From positions 62,001-126,000 of the forward strand of contig NZ_AUFW01000012.1 of assembly GCF_000426705.1 (NCBI RefSeq): DNA of 64,000 nt. The letters run 5' to 3'. How positions within the stretch are numbered: position 1 is the stretch's first letter; every line of letters begins with the position of its first letter. Below, in pieces: positions 18,299 to 27,275 of this stretch. Source of the DNA: Spirochaeta cellobiosiphila DSM 17781 (lineage in GTDB: Bacteria; Spirochaetota; Spirochaetia; DSM-17781). The notes beneath the pieces were generated by a model. The model searched no databases. It saw only the letters and a list, made by a program, of their open reading frames with translations, and had not been told where the DNA came from. The translations under genes were made by a program, and so were the position numbers.

Positions 18299-18811
18299 AT
18301 GCAGATTAAAGATACTGCAGTTTTTAATGCTATTGATGATCTAAGCGATCACTATCTTAATAATATCTATAATAGATTTCTTCGCAAAGTTGTGATGACT
18401 GTCTCTCTTGATTCGGCTCAGTGGAGTATGATCGAAAAGCTTACAGAACGATCTGGTGAATACCGTTATCAAGGGTATTACTATACAGAGATGTATGAAA
18501 TGATCCTGGCTCTTAGTGTTTTTGTATACAAGACCAGACAGGAAATCCAACCTAATTTAAGGCATATGCTCAACCAGGCTGGTTCAGATACAGCTTTACG
18601 AGGGGGAGTCAATCGTATGGATAACTCAAAAGTCTTCCGGGACATGGCTGTCAATAATTTTAAATCTAATTTGAATATTCTGTCAGACAAGATTAACAAT
18701 CTTTATATGCTAATCATTAACCTCGATAAAAATGAAAATGGTCAAGGTAGAGAAGAGTTCCGCAAGAATCCGGATTTGAACTTTATCGGCAAGTATCTTG
18801 TTCAAGATTAA
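18299..18811 (+). CDS. conserved-looking protein of unknown function
   Basis: The 170-residue protein is mainly helical with no signal peptide, membrane helix or cysteine motif. Features include YYYTEMYEMILALSVFVYKTRQE and a late segment KSNLNILSDKINNLYMLI that may form a coiled coil. It starts 6 bp after the radical SAM gene, which suggests translational coupling, since no clear Shine-Dalgarno is present. I do not recognise the family. The codon use is like that of its neighbours. Confidence 0.6.
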   Translation: MQIKDTAVFNAIDDLSDHYLNNIYNRFLRKVVMTVSLDSAQWSMIEKLTERSGEYRYQGYYYTEMYEMILALSVFVYKTRQEIQPNLRHMLNQAGSDTALRGGVNRMDNSKVFRDMAVNNFKSNLNILSDKINNLYMLIINLDKNENGQGREEFRKNPDLNFIGKYLVQD

Positions 18812-18820
18812 ATGATCATA

Positions 18821-18846
18821 GAAGCCATCAGATTACTGATGGCTTC
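18821..18846. terminator. hairpin between convergent genes
   Basis: GAAGCCATCAG (18821-18831) and CTGATGGCTTC (18836-18846) form a perfect 11 bp stem with a 4 nt loop, between the stops at 18811 (plus) and 18863 (minus). T tracts are weak on both sides, so efficiency is uncertain. Confidence 0.65.
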
Positions 18847-18862
18847 ACTAATATCCAAGGAA

Positions 18863-20158
18863 TTAACCAAATAACTTATCTGAAGCCTCAAAGACCGCAT
18901 TATATAAGTCCTTAAGGTCCCTTTTATCTACTGCAGCATAGGCAATTCGTAAGTATTTTGTTCCAATAGCAATGGTTCCAATACCTTCTTCTTTGAGCAA
19001 GTGAATTCTTAAATCCTCTGCACTGCCTTTTTTAAGTTGGAAGGACATAAAGTAACCAGAGTTAAAAGGAACTACTTCCAGGTTAAGTCCTGTTTTTCGT
19101 TCTTCAACAATCTTTTTAACTTCTTTGTAGCGATCTTCTAACAGGTGGTAATACTTAATCTTTACACCATGATAGATCAAGCTTGACAATTCTTTATGTA
19201 AAATAGTCTGACCGGCTCTGCTGGAGTTACTTATTGTTCCTCTCAAGGCTCCTGTCAGTTTTTCTTCCAGTGCAAAATAATGATCAGAAGTAAGGCCTTT
19301 TCCTCCAAAAGTAACGAAACCGATTCGAAAACCCCATACAAAGTCTTCCTTTGTTGCTCCATCAACTTTTACAGCAAGAATATTATCATGAGCTCTTGAA
19401 AAGAGACTGAACATTGACTCTCTATAGATATCGCCTTCATAAAACAAGCCAAAATAAGCATCATCGGATATCACAAGGAGGTGTGTACCTTCCTCGGCAA
19501 TTTTATAAATACCTTCATTTATTGCTTCCGCTTCCTCCTTTGTAGGGCTATAGCCTGTAGGATTGTTGGGGAAGTTAAGAAGGACAATCGCTTTTTTGTT
19601 TATTTGTTTTTCTTTAATTGTGGATAATAATCCTTCCACATTAAAAGTACTCTTATCGTTAAAGAAGGGAAATGTGCAAATCTCAGCTTCTCGTCTGACT
19701 TCAAAGATAAGGTTGTAGTTGCCCCAATACATATCAGGCATGATGACAACATCACCAGCATTGACAAATAGATCTGCAGTCTGACTAATTCCGTTAGTCA
19801 AGCCAGGCACAACCATAGGTTGACTAACCTTATCTTCATCAATACCTGGATTTTTCCGGATCATCTCCTCTTTCCATACCTTACGCAACCTTTCCTCACC
19901 AGGGGTGGGAGCATAAGAGACTGACTCAGTGGGACTAAGACGGGGTAAATTATCCTGTACTGTAGGCAGGATCATCGGTTCCCCTTCATTAACAGCCATA
20001 CCTGTGGTTGCATTGTAACGGGTAGCTTTTCGATTCGCTTCACCCGCTTGTCGAGCTATTCCCTTTGGGAAATACATCCGTTGTCCTAAGTCTGATAGTA
20101 AGGCACCTGCACTTGTACCTTCTAGTTTTTTATTCAGTTCGACTGCAAGTTTATTCAT
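18863..20158 (-). CDS. PLP-dependent aminotransferase, class I/II
   Basis: The 431-residue enzyme transfers amino groups between amino and keto acids using pyridoxal phosphate. Motifs include VVPGLTNGISQTADLF, LLNFPNNPTGYSP and VISDDAYFGLFYEG, with the Schiff-base lysine near the segment KVDGATKEDFVWGFRIGF, followed by the conserved Arg. The length is usual. The substrate cannot be read from the sequence. It has a near-consensus leaderless promoter and lacks a Shine-Dalgarno. The response regulator gene is immediately upstream on the same strand and ends at the edge of this promoter. Confidence 0.92.
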   Translation of the reverse strand: MNKLAVELNKKLEGTSAGALLSDLGQRMYFPKGIARQAGEANRKATRYNATTGMAVNEGEPMILPTVQDNLPRLSPTESVSYAPTPGEERLRKVWKEEMIRKNPGIDEDKVSQPMVVPGLTNGISQTADLFVNAGDVVIMPDMYWGNYNLIFEVRREAEICTFPFFNDKSTFNVEGLLSTIKEKQINKKAIVLLNFPNNPTGYSPTKEEAEAINEGIYKIAEEGTHLLVISDDAYFGLFYEGDIYRESMFSLFSRAHDNILAVKVDGATKEDFVWGFRIGFVTFGGKGLTSDHYFALEEKLTGALRGTISNSSRAGQTILHKELSSLIYHGVKIKYYHLLEDRYKEVKKIVEERKTGLNLEVVPFNSGYFMSFQLKKGSAEDLRIHLLKEEGIGTIAIGTKYLRIAYAAVDKRDLKDLYNAVFEASDKLFG

Positions 20159-20165
20159 GTTCTTG

Positions 20166-20194
20166 AGAATACTATTTGTCTAAAGTTTGGTCAA
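20166..20194 (-). promoter_or_regulatory. promoter of the aminotransferase gene, leaderless geometry
   Basis: On the minus strand TTGACC (20189-20194), 17 bp and TATTCT (20166-20171) end 7 nt before the ATG. The -35 abuts the stop codon of the upstream response regulator gene at 20195. Confidence 0.65.
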
Positions 20195-20587
20195 TTAAAG
20201 GAGATTACGATTCTTAAGTTCTTGAAAAAGTTTATCTTTTTCTATGGGTTTGACAAGATAGGCATCACAACGTTCTCCAAATGCCTTCATAACATTAGCT
20301 GCATCTGACAAAGCTGTTATCATAAACACATGAGCCCTATCGATGACGGGAATATCCTTGTCTTCTTCCAAGGTTCTAATAGTTTGAAGCGTCTCCTGAC
20401 CGTCTAAGGAGGGCATCATAATATCCATACAGATAAGTTTGTATGGTTTGCCTTCCTCCATTGATCTTTTGACGGCCTCAATAGCCTCTTCTCCATTGGA
20501 TGCTGAATCACAATCTCCAACTTCAAAAAGGAGGGAGGTGAGTACTTTTCTTGTAACCGAGTCATCATCAACGATTAGTATTCGCAT
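20195..20587 (-). CDS. stand-alone response regulator receiver protein
   Basis: The 130-residue protein is a bare receiver domain: IVDDDSVTRKVL near the N-terminus holds the acidic pocket, the phosphorylation Asp is in LICMDIMMPSLDGQET, the Thr switch is in VFMITAL, and the Lys is in YLVKPIEK. There is no output domain, as in CheY-type or phosphorelay intermediates. No kinase gene is adjacent. The translation start is ATG at 20587 with a weak upstream signal (TAGGAG is about 17 nt away). Confidence 0.9.
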   Translation of the reverse strand: MRILIVDDDSVTRKVLTSLLFEVGDCDSASNGEEAIEAVKRSMEEGKPYKLICMDIMMPSLDGQETLQTIRTLEEDKDIPVIDRAHVFMITALSDAANVMKAFGERCDAYLVKPIEKDKLFQELKNRNLL

Positions 20588-20692
20588 GATATGGGTATCT
20601 AACGCTCCTATTTATACGTGAGCCAATTGTAATACATCGAACAAAAGAAGTAAAATTTTTTTTCACACCCCCTTTTGCTATATAGGTTCTCA

Positions 20693-22267
20693 TTGACACC
20701 TAGACAGAAAAAACATAAAGTTTTAACCATAAAAAAAAGCGCTCCTACTGACAACTTTATCACAAAAATACTAAGTATGATGATGGGGGGAGCAGATCCA
20801 GAGCGTGAAAAGAAAAGACAATTAAAGAATCTGAAAAAAAATATAAACCGTTCAAAAGGCAGATTTTATAAAACCTCTGGTGATCTGGCTCAACCAAGCT
20901 TAGCCAAATTCTTTTATGAAATATACAAAATCATCGGTTCCGCTCAGGTTTTTCTGGAAGTCGCAGATTCTTCTGAGGCTCTCAAGAACATTATAATAGA
21001 GTCTTCTTTTACAGACATTCAGGCAGATATAGCTCAAAAAGTGACAGAGGATGCTCTCCGTCAACGAGCTAATGAAGTGGAAATCAAAGTCCTGGCCAAT
21101 GAGGTAAAGGAAGAACTTGTAGAGTTCTTTTCTGGCTTTGATATCAATAAAGTTAAAGAGATAAATTACAATTACAACAAAATCCGTTACCTGGTGGACT
21201 TTGTCCGCTATGATTATTATTTCATTTTGAAGAAATTTGATTCCAGTCTCCCTGAAAGGGATTTTACCTATAATCCCCGTTTTGACAGTATCAGTGGTGA
21301 ATATATATCCGAGGATATAAAGGACTTTTTGTCTGTAATACCCCAAATGGATACAGATCCTGCATGGGAAAAGGTCCTGGATGTTCTCAAGGAATATAAA
21401 GGAATAGAGGTCATTAATAGACAGGATTGGGCGAAAATGCTTAGGGGGCTGTCTGCTGTCAAAAAATCAAGCCAATTGTTGATGGTGGCTCAATACATTG
21501 ATAAAGACCCGTACTACGTACCGTATAGCGAAATCTACGATGAACATATTGTCGAAAATTACCTTCAAACTGTTAAAACCAAAACAGAAAAGGTTATTCA
21601 AAATCTTATACGTGAGCAAAAAAACGCCAAGAAGGACCAGTTACTAATGGGAATCTTTGGCACTACGATAATTACAAGAACAAAGTATTATACTGAAAAG
21701 AATAACATGGCTTTCTCTAAAAAGGGTTCTGGTGGATTTAGCTATATAGAACCTATGAATTATCTAAAAGCTTTCCTGTTGGATATCCTTAAAAGGGACG
21801 TAAAAGAACTGGTAGATTTACTTCTGATTAGGGGAAAGTGGAGCACTAACCTCATGAGCCAGCAATTATCAGAAGCTTTCTATAAGTGTTTAGATATTAG
21901 TCAGAACTTGATTGAATTTGATGAATCGTTGGCAGATGAAGGTCCTGTAGGCAATAAGCTAAAACAAGCAGCTTTCAGAGCTGAAAGGGATAAAGCCGCA
22001 GCCCATGTACTAACTTCTACCATGAATGATGTTAATGAGAAAGCCAAAGAGCTCATTAATAATTCTGCTCAGAATCTTATCAATATAGGTAAAGGGCTGA
22101 AGATGGTCATTGAAGATTATAACAAAGCCAAGAAAGAGCTGATCATTAACTGGAAAGAAATAGAAGGTGCCTCAGAAAAAGAGATGCTTCCCTGGATGAC
22201 TGAAACCTACAAACGTATGTTTTACTTTATTCAGCTGCTTCAAAGCTATATGAAGAAGATGGATTAG
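20693..22267 (+). CDS. large protein of unknown function
   Basis: About 524 residues, lysine-rich, helical and without a signal peptide. Notable segments are ADPEREKKRQLKNLKKNI near the start and long amphipathic helices after residue 120. The start is unclear. TTG at 20693 lies 8 nt after TATATA (20679-20684) and would be leaderless, while an earlier TTG at 20675 is open in frame. No ATG is available before the conserved-looking region. The 3' end overlaps the convergent pgeF gene by 41 bp. I do not recognise a family. Confidence 0.6.
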   Translation: MTPRQKKHKVLTIKKSAPTDNFITKILSMMMGGADPEREKKRQLKNLKKNINRSKGRFYKTSGDLAQPSLAKFFYEIYKIIGSAQVFLEVADSSEALKNIIIESSFTDIQADIAQKVTEDALRQRANEVEIKVLANEVKEELVEFFSGFDINKVKEINYNYNKIRYLVDFVRYDYYFILKKFDSSLPERDFTYNPRFDSISGEYISEDIKDFLSVIPQMDTDPAWEKVLDVLKEYKGIEVINRQDWAKMLRGLSAVKKSSQLLMVAQYIDKDPYYVPYSEIYDEHIVENYLQTVKTKTEKVIQNLIREQKNAKKDQLLMGIFGTTIITRTKYYTEKNNMAFSKKGSGGFSYIEPMNYLKAFLLDILKRDVKELVDLLLIRGKWSTNLMSQQLSEAFYKCLDISQNLIEFDESLADEGPVGNKLKQAAFRAERDKAAAHVLTSTMNDVNEKAKELINNSAQNLINIGKGLKMVIEDYNKAKKELIINWKEIEGASEKEMLPWMTETYKRMFYFIQLLQSYMKKMD

Positions 22268-22922
22268 ATAGCCATATGAGGCTAGCCATTCGACCGGTTT
22301 TTCCCTCTCTGCGATAGCTATAAAAACGAACAGAATCCTCATAAGTACATAGATTCTCATTGTATATCTGATCAACTCCCAGAGTGTGTAGAATGCTGGT
22401 AGCGGCCTTGGTCAGACTCAAATAGTAATGACCTTCCTTCTCAGAAGGATGAAAAGCCTTATCTGTGGATGGATATCTATCAAGGAAGGCTTTTCGCACT
22501 TCTGGACCTATTTCATAATTATCTTGACCAATAGCTGGTCCCAAATAAACCTTGATCTGTGATAAGGGCGAGTGAAAATAGCCAAGACCATTATCAATAA
22601 TACCCCCTGCTAAGCCTCGCCATCCCCCATGTAAAGCTGCGATCTCTGTTCCTTCTTCATTCGTAAGAAGGAGTGGGAGGCAATCAGCTGTTACTATGCC
22701 GATAACATCATTTACCTTGTCTGTGTATACACCATCTGCTTGATCCGGGCTTTGATTTGTCCGGATCACTCTGGCAGAATGACACTGATTAACTAAGAAT
22801 GGTCTAGAAGGTAATTCTGCATCTTTATGCAATGAATCTATTTCTGGAGTGTAAGGTTTCGTTGTTATTATGTAGTTAACAGAATGGGGTGTTTCCCAAG
22901 TCTTGGATAGTTTAAAAGTCAA
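22227..22922 (-). CDS. pgeF: PgeF/YfiH-type purine nucleoside phosphorylase (laccase-domain protein)
   Basis: The protein of about 231 residues has the conserved His and Cys ligands of the YfiH fold: NQCHSARV, ADGVYTD, VTADCLPLLL and ALHGGWRGLAGGI. The family acts on peptidoglycan precursors (UDP-MurNAc editing) and on purine nucleosides, and binds zinc or copper. The likely start is TTG at 22922, which follows GGAG by about 10 nt within the hflX 3' end and overlaps that gene by 11 bp. A TTG at 22949 is an alternative. It is in an operon with hflX. Confidence 0.85.
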   Translation of the reverse strand: MTFKLSKTWETPHSVNYIITTKPYTPEIDSLHKDAELPSRPFLVNQCHSARVIRTNQSPDQADGVYTDKVNDVIGIVTADCLPLLLTNEEGTEIAALHGGWRGLAGGIIDNGLGYFHSPLSQIKVYLGPAIGQDNYEIGPEVRKAFLDRYPSTDKAFHPSEKEGHYYLSLTKAATSILHTLGVDQIYNENLCTYEDSVRFYSYRREGKTGRMASLIWLSNPSSSYSFEAAE

Positions 22923-24216
22923 AAGTATAGTTCTCCAATTTGGCGGCAAGATGAATGGGGACTTTGGCTATGACCTTTGTTCCTGCCTCCAGGTATTCCG
23001 TTTCCAGTATCTGAGCTTCTCTATGGAGAAGGCTAACCAGATCATGTCTAGTATGGGGAAATAAATATTCCTCTGTCTGAAAGGTGTGGGATAACTTTTG
23101 CTCTAGGGCCTTAACCAGTTCTTCTAACCCTAAACGTTCATGGAGGGATATGAACAAAGCGTCCGGAAACTCATTCTGAAGCATCTGCTTGTGAATCAGA
23201 TCATCCTGAAACTTATCAAGCTTATTAAACACTGTTATCGTAGGTTTATCATTAACCCCCAGCTCTCCCAACACAGCCATAGTGGCTTTGTAATGATCTA
23301 AAACTTCCGGGTTAGAGCCATCGAGAACATGAACAAGGAAGTCAGCCATGACCGTCTCTTCCAAGGTAGATTTAAAGGCTTCTACCAAGCTATGGGGAAG
23401 CTTACGGATAAACCCTACTGTGTCCGTCACCAGCAGTTCCTGACCTAAAGGAAGCTTAACTTTTCTTGTGGTAGGATCCAATGTAGCAAAAAGCTTATCC
23501 TCTGCCAAAACCTCTGAATCGGTTAAGGTATTTAGTAAACTGGATTTTCCCGCATTGGTATATCCCACGATACTGGCCGTGGGGACTGGACGGGCCTTTC
23601 GTTTTTTTCGCTGGATAGCTCTACTGCTTTGAACTTTGATTAATTCTTTCTTCAGGGCATCCATCTTACGAAGAACGATACGTCTATCGATTTCTAGTTG
23701 AGTCTCTCCTTCCCCTCTGGTTCCTTTTGTTCCACCCCGTTGACGGGATAAGTGTGTCCAGGCTCTGGTTAATCTGGGGAGTGAGTATTCCATCCGGGCC
23801 AGGGCGACCTGGAGGACTGCTTCTCTGGTTTGCGCTCTATCGGCAAAGATATCCAGGATAACTTCCTGTCTATCGATAACGGTTACCTGACTATTACGTT
23901 CCCAGTTTCTCTGTTGGCTAGGACTTAGATCATCATTAAATATGATGAGATCAGCTTCGACTTCCTTAGCTTCTTCAAGGATTTCTTCTACCTTTCCCGT
24001 TCCAATAAGGTATTTAGGCTGGGGATTCCGTAATTTGACAAGGGAATGCCCAATAGGTTCTATGCCCATAGTATGAACGAGACTGTATAATTCTGTAATA
24101 TGCTCTTCAGCTTCTTCTTCCTTCATATCCGGATACTGAATACCCACAAGGAAGGCCCGTTCACATTTCTCGCTTAAAATATCTTGTTCTTCTGATTGAA
24201 GATTTATATCACTCAT
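22912..24216 (-). CDS. hflX: ribosome-associated GTPase HflX
   Basis: The 434-residue GTPase has an N-terminal HflX domain (NDDLSPSQQRNWE, GTKGTRGEGETQLEIDRR) and a C-terminal G domain with G1 GYTNAGKSSLL, G3 DTVGFIRKLPHSLV and G4 NKLDK. HflX splits or rescues stalled 70S ribosomes under stress. Its promoter is leaderless in geometry, with no Shine-Dalgarno, and its 3' end overlaps pgeF. The gene is divergent from the small cysteine protein gene at 24306. Confidence 0.96.
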   Translation of the reverse strand: MSDINLQSEEQDILSEKCERAFLVGIQYPDMKEEEAEEHITELYSLVHTMGIEPIGHSLVKLRNPQPKYLIGTGKVEEILEEAKEVEADLIIFNDDLSPSQQRNWERNSQVTVIDRQEVILDIFADRAQTREAVLQVALARMEYSLPRLTRAWTHLSRQRGGTKGTRGEGETQLEIDRRIVLRKMDALKKELIKVQSSRAIQRKKRKARPVPTASIVGYTNAGKSSLLNTLTDSEVLAEDKLFATLDPTTRKVKLPLGQELLVTDTVGFIRKLPHSLVEAFKSTLEETVMADFLVHVLDGSNPEVLDHYKATMAVLGELGVNDKPTITVFNKLDKFQDDLIHKQMLQNEFPDALFISLHERLGLEELVKALEQKLSHTFQTEEYLFPHTRHDLVSLLHREAQILETEYLEAGTKVIAKVPIHLAAKLENYTFDF

Positions 24217-24224
24217 GGTTTAAA

Positions 24225-24253
24225 TTCATACTTCAGGGGAGGTCTGTGGTCAA
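24225..24253 (-). promoter_or_regulatory. promoter of hflX, leaderless geometry
   Basis: On the minus strand TTGACC (24248-24253), 17 bp and TATGAA (24225-24230) end 8 nt before the hflX ATG. There is no Shine-Dalgarno. Confidence 0.65.
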
Positions 24254-24270
24254 GTGAATAGGAACCTTTA

Positions 24271-24299
24271 TTGAAAGAAAAGAGCTTCCTCGACATAAT
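24271..24299 (+). promoter_or_regulatory. promoter of the 54-residue cysteine protein gene, leaderless geometry
   Basis: TTGAAA (24271-24276), 17 bp and CATAAT (24294-24299) end 6 nt before the ATG at 24306. No Shine-Dalgarno is present. It lies back to back with the hflX promoter. Confidence 0.65.
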
Positions 24300-24305
24300 G
24301 AATCC

Positions 24306-24470
24306 ATGGAAGCTCCTAAATGTCTGCTATGCCGGTATTATTATGTAACCTACGATATTAGATTTCCTAGAGGATGCCGTAAGTTCGGTATCAAGAGTTA
24401 TCATCTACCCTCTTTGGAGATCTATCGTGCCAATAAGGCCCATTGTCCCAGTTTTACCCCGAAGAAATAA
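24306..24470 (+). CDS. small four-cysteine protein
   Basis: This 54-residue frame begins with ATG at 24306 and ends with TAA at 24468-24470. Cysteines at 6, 9, 24 and 47 (CLLC, RGC, HCPSF) suit a zinc or Fe-S site. The pattern CxxCxYYYVTYDxxFPxGC then LPSLxIY and CPSFTPK is familiar from a widespread family of 50-60 residue bacterial proteins, often left unannotated. Its function is not known to me. A near-consensus promoter stands just before it. It ends 7 bp before the convergent malic enzyme gene. Confidence 0.75.
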   Translation: MEAPKCLLCRYYYVTYDIRFPRGCRKFGIKSYHLPSLEIYRANKAHCPSFTPKK

Positions 24471-24477
24471 TGACTCC

Positions 24478-25755
24478 TTATAATGTCTTAGATAATTCTT
24501 CCAGGTGTTTGCGGTACCCCGCCCAATCTTTAATTGGCTTTTGAGCAATACCTTCCTCACAGGCGGCTTTTGCTACGGCTAAGGATTCTTCAATAAAAAC
24601 CCTCTTATCAAATGGTTTAGGAACGATATAGTTTGGGCCGAAGGAGAAATCCTCTCCCCCATAAGCTTTTATCACGTCCTCAGGGACAGGTTCTTTAGCT
24701 AAAGCGGCAAGGGCTTTAGCTGCTGCCATCTTCATATTCTCTGTTATGGAGGTAGCCCGCACATCCAGTGCTCCCCGGAAGATAAAGGGAAATCCCAACA
24801 CATTATTTATCTGGTTGGGATAGTCACTACGACCTGTCGCCATGATAATATCCGGGCGTGTTTCTTTGGCTAAGGGGTAGGTGATTTCCGGATCAGGATT
24901 GGCCATGGCAAAGACAATAGGCTGTGGAGCCATAGATTTGAGCATAGCTGGAGTGAGAATGTTAGGGGCTGATAAGCCAAAGAAAACATCCGCACCAAGG
25001 ATAGCTTCCTCCATAGTTCGGGCCGGGCTGTCTGAAGCCCATTGGGCCTTCTCCGGGAACATTTCCTCTGTACGTCCTTTGTAGACGACTCCGATTATGT
25101 CACACATGATGATATTCTCTTTGGGCACACCCAACGTTGCGAGCATTTTGACACAACTAAGACCTGCCGCCCCTGCACCGGAAAAGACGATCTTCACTTG
25201 ATCCAGTTTTTTCCCAGTAACCTCCAGGGCGTTTAAAAAGCCCGCTGCGGATATGATAGCTGTCCCATGTTGGTCATCATGGAAGACGGGTATGTTCATG
25301 ATTTCCTTCAGCTTTGTCTCTATTTCAAAACATTCTGGCGCTTTGATATCTTCCAGATTGATGCCACCAAAAGTTGGCTCCATCAGGCTAACCGCTTGAA
25401 TAAAAGCCTGTGGGTCTGTTGTATCCAATTCTATATCGAACACGTCAATTCCGGCAAACTTCTTAAATAAGACCCCCTTACCCTCCATAACAGGCTTGGA
25501 CGCTGCAGCCCCTCTATTGCCCAGACCAAGAATGGCGGTTCCATTGGAGATCACTCCTACCAGGTTGCCCTTCGCCGTATAGTTATAGATTTGATTTTCC
25601 TCTTCTGCTATAGCCAGAACAGGTTGGGCTACCCCGGGAGAGTAGGCCAGGGCTAGATCTTCAGCACTGGAACATTCCTTTGTCGGTACGACCGATATTT
25701 TGCCAGGTGTTGGATACCTGTGATAATCTAAAGCATTTTTATCTGAAGCCATCAT
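24478..25755 (-). CDS. NAD(P)-dependent malic enzyme
   Basis: The enzyme (425 residues from the start chosen here) decarboxylates malate to pyruvate. It has malic motifs [42 protein letters not shown] and HDDQHGTAI, and a Rossmann motif [17 protein letters not shown]. It matches the bacterial short form without the C-terminal phosphotransacetylase domain. I start it at ATG 25755 (or the ATG at 25752) because -10 ATTAAT (25762-25767) ends 6 nt before it; an upstream TTG at 25770 is open but lies inside that promoter. The enzyme links to the fermentative pyruvate genes nearby. Confidence 0.93.
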   Translation of the reverse strand: MMASDKNALDYHRYPTPGKISVVPTKECSSAEDLALAYSPGVAQPVLAIAEEENQIYNYTAKGNLVGVISNGTAILGLGNRGAAASKPVMEGKGVLFKKFAGIDVFDIELDTTDPQAFIQAVSLMEPTFGGINLEDIKAPECFEIETKLKEIMNIPVFHDDQHGTAIISAAGFLNALEVTGKKLDQVKIVFSGAGAAGLSCVKMLATLGVPKENIIMCDIIGVVYKGRTEEMFPEKAQWASDSPARTMEEAILGADVFFGLSAPNILTPAMLKSMAPQPIVFAMANPDPEITYPLAKETRPDIIMATGRSDYPNQINNVLGFPFIFRGALDVRATSITENMKMAAAKALAALAKEPVPEDVIKAYGGEDFSFGPNYIVPKPFDKRVFIEESLAVAKAACEEGIAQKPIKDWAGYRKHLEELSKTL

Positions 25756-25897
25756 ATCCCCATTAATCAATAAGTATTCCTTACTCTACAAATCTTGGAT
25801 ATAAATTTAAAGTCCCATGTTGTAAGGTCTAGGCTTTTCTTAGTGGGTATTATTGGTTATACTTTCCAGCGAAAATATTAGAATACAAGGAAATAAA

Positions 25898-27007
25898 ATG
25901 GGATTAAATTGTGGTATTGTAGGACTTCCTAATGTAGGTAAGTCAACAATCTTCTCAGCCTTAACTTCTGCTCCTGCAGAAGCGGCCAACTATCCTTTCT
26001 GCACTATTGACCCCAATGTAGGAATAGTTAATGTCCCTGATGAAAGACTTAATAAGATATCAGAACTCATTCCTCCTCAGAAACTCATACCTGCAGTGGT
26101 AGAGTTTGTAGACATTGCGGGACTCGTTAAAGGGGCCAGTAAGGGCGAAGGCCTTGGTAATAAATTCCTGGCCAATATCAGAGAGACCGATGCTATCCTT
26201 CATGTTGTCCGATGTTTTGAGAACGAAGACATCACACATGTCGATGGAAGTATCGATCCACTCAGGGATATTGAAACCATTAACATTGAGTTAGCCTTAG
26301 CTGATTTGGAAACTGTTGATAAAAGAAAAGAACGGGCTTCCAAAGAATTAAGAGCCGCTGGCTCTGAGAAGGCAAAAGAAGCCGCTCAGATTATGCCTAT
26401 CCTGGACAAACTTCAAGCGCAATTAGGAGAGGGTAAGCCGGCTCGTGGTATCGAGTGGAGTGATGATCAAAGAATACTCTTAAAACAATTGCACCTCATT
26501 ACTCTTAAGAAGACCATGTATGTATGTAATGTGGATGAAAACGGTCTTGATGAAGACAATGATTATGTCAAGAAAGTCAAAGCCCTGGCTGAGGAAGAAA
26601 AGGCTGAAGTTGTTGTCATCTGTGGTCAGTTAGAAGCGGATATTGCCAGCTTGGAAACGGAAGAAGAAAAACAAATGTTTCTAGATGAAGCAGGCATGAC
26701 TGAATCAGGATTATCCCGTTTAATCCACAAGAGTTATAACATGCTTGGATTACGAACTTATTTTACAGCTGGTGAACAGGAAGTCCGGGCCTGGACCTTT
26801 CATGAAGGAGATAAGGCACCTCAAGCGGCTGGGGTTATCCATACAGACTTTGAAAAGGGTTTTATCAAGGCTGAAGTCTACCATTGTACAGATCTATTTG
26901 AGTTTAAAAGCGAAAGTGCTCTCAAATCTGGTGGTAAACTCCGTATTGAAGGAAAGGAATACGTTGTCAAAGATGGAGACGTAATGCATTTCCGATTTAA
27001 TGTGTAG
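25898..27007 (+). CDS. ychF: Obg-family GTPase/ATPase YchF
   Basis: The 369-residue P-loop protein begins [19 protein letters not shown], the usual N-terminus of YchF, with AAGGAAAT 5 nt upstream. The G3 element [21 protein letters not shown] and the C-terminal TGS-like domain are typical. Family members hydrolyse ATP preferentially and act in translation quality control and stress. An upstream in-frame TTG at 25853 adds 15 residues not seen in relatives and is rejected. corA follows after a long leader. Confidence 0.96.
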   Translation: MGLNCGIVGLPNVGKSTIFSALTSAPAEAANYPFCTIDPNVGIVNVPDERLNKISELIPPQKLIPAVVEFVDIAGLVKGASKGEGLGNKFLANIRETDAILHVVRCFENEDITHVDGSIDPLRDIETINIELALADLETVDKRKERASKELRAAGSEKAKEAAQIMPILDKLQAQLGEGKPARGIEWSDDQRILLKQLHLITLKKTMYVCNVDENGLDEDNDYVKKVKALAEEEKAEVVVICGQLEADIASLETEEEKQMFLDEAGMTESGLSRLIHKSYNMLGLRTYFTAGEQEVRAWTFHEGDKAPQAAGVIHTDFEKGFIKAEVYHCTDLFEFKSESALKSGGKLRIEGKEYVVKDGDVMHFRFNV

Positions 27008-27026
27008 AGTACGTTTTAATAATAGC

Positions 27027-27055
27027 TTGTCATACCATATACTTTTGGATAGTAT
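27027..27055 (+). promoter_or_regulatory. promoter of corA
   Basis: TTGTCA (27027-27032), 17 bp and TAGTAT (27050-27055) predict a start near 27062, leaving a leader of about 210 nt before corA. This is unlike the leaderless genes of the window. Confidence 0.6.
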
Positions 27056-27061
27056 GAAGCG

Positions 27062-27275
27062 AATAATATTCCCCTTTCCTCTAAGGAAAGGGAGCTTAAT
27101 AGTGAGGTGAAGGAAGTTATGTCTGATTCCGACGGCAGTTTATGCCTACATGACTTTATCCACCGGGGTGATCAATCACTCAGAGTGGGCAGCTCTCCTA
27201 TTTAAGCATAAGAGACCATCCCCTTCTTGTGATTGTGTTTATCCCAAAACGAACTAAGAAGGTAGGAGGCCCTCC
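27062..27275 (+). ncRNA. structured 5' leader of corA, candidate cis-regulatory RNA
   Basis: The leader opens with a perfect 9 bp hairpin, CCCTTTCCT (27072-27080) and AGGAAAGGG (27084-27092). Two further hairpins follow: GTTATGT/ACATGAC (27116-27122 with 27147-27153) enclosing GGCA/TGCC, and CCAC/GTGG enclosing GGTGAT/ATCACT (27160-27188). GGGAGCT near 27090 can pair with AGCTCTCC near 27191 to close a three-way junction. A 28-codon frame (27119-27205) overlaps it. I could not assign it to M-box, ydaO or another named family, so a magnesium role is only inferred from corA. Confidence 0.4.

Noticed and set aside
25853-25897. TTG at 25853 as start of ychF
   Set aside because: It adds 15 residues absent from the family, while the ATG at 25898 has a ribosome site and the canonical [12 protein letters not shown] start.
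27062-27275. Identification of the corA leader as M-box, ydaO, SAM-I or other named riboswitch
   Set aside because: The conserved core sequences of those families were looked for by eye and not found, so it is left unnamed.
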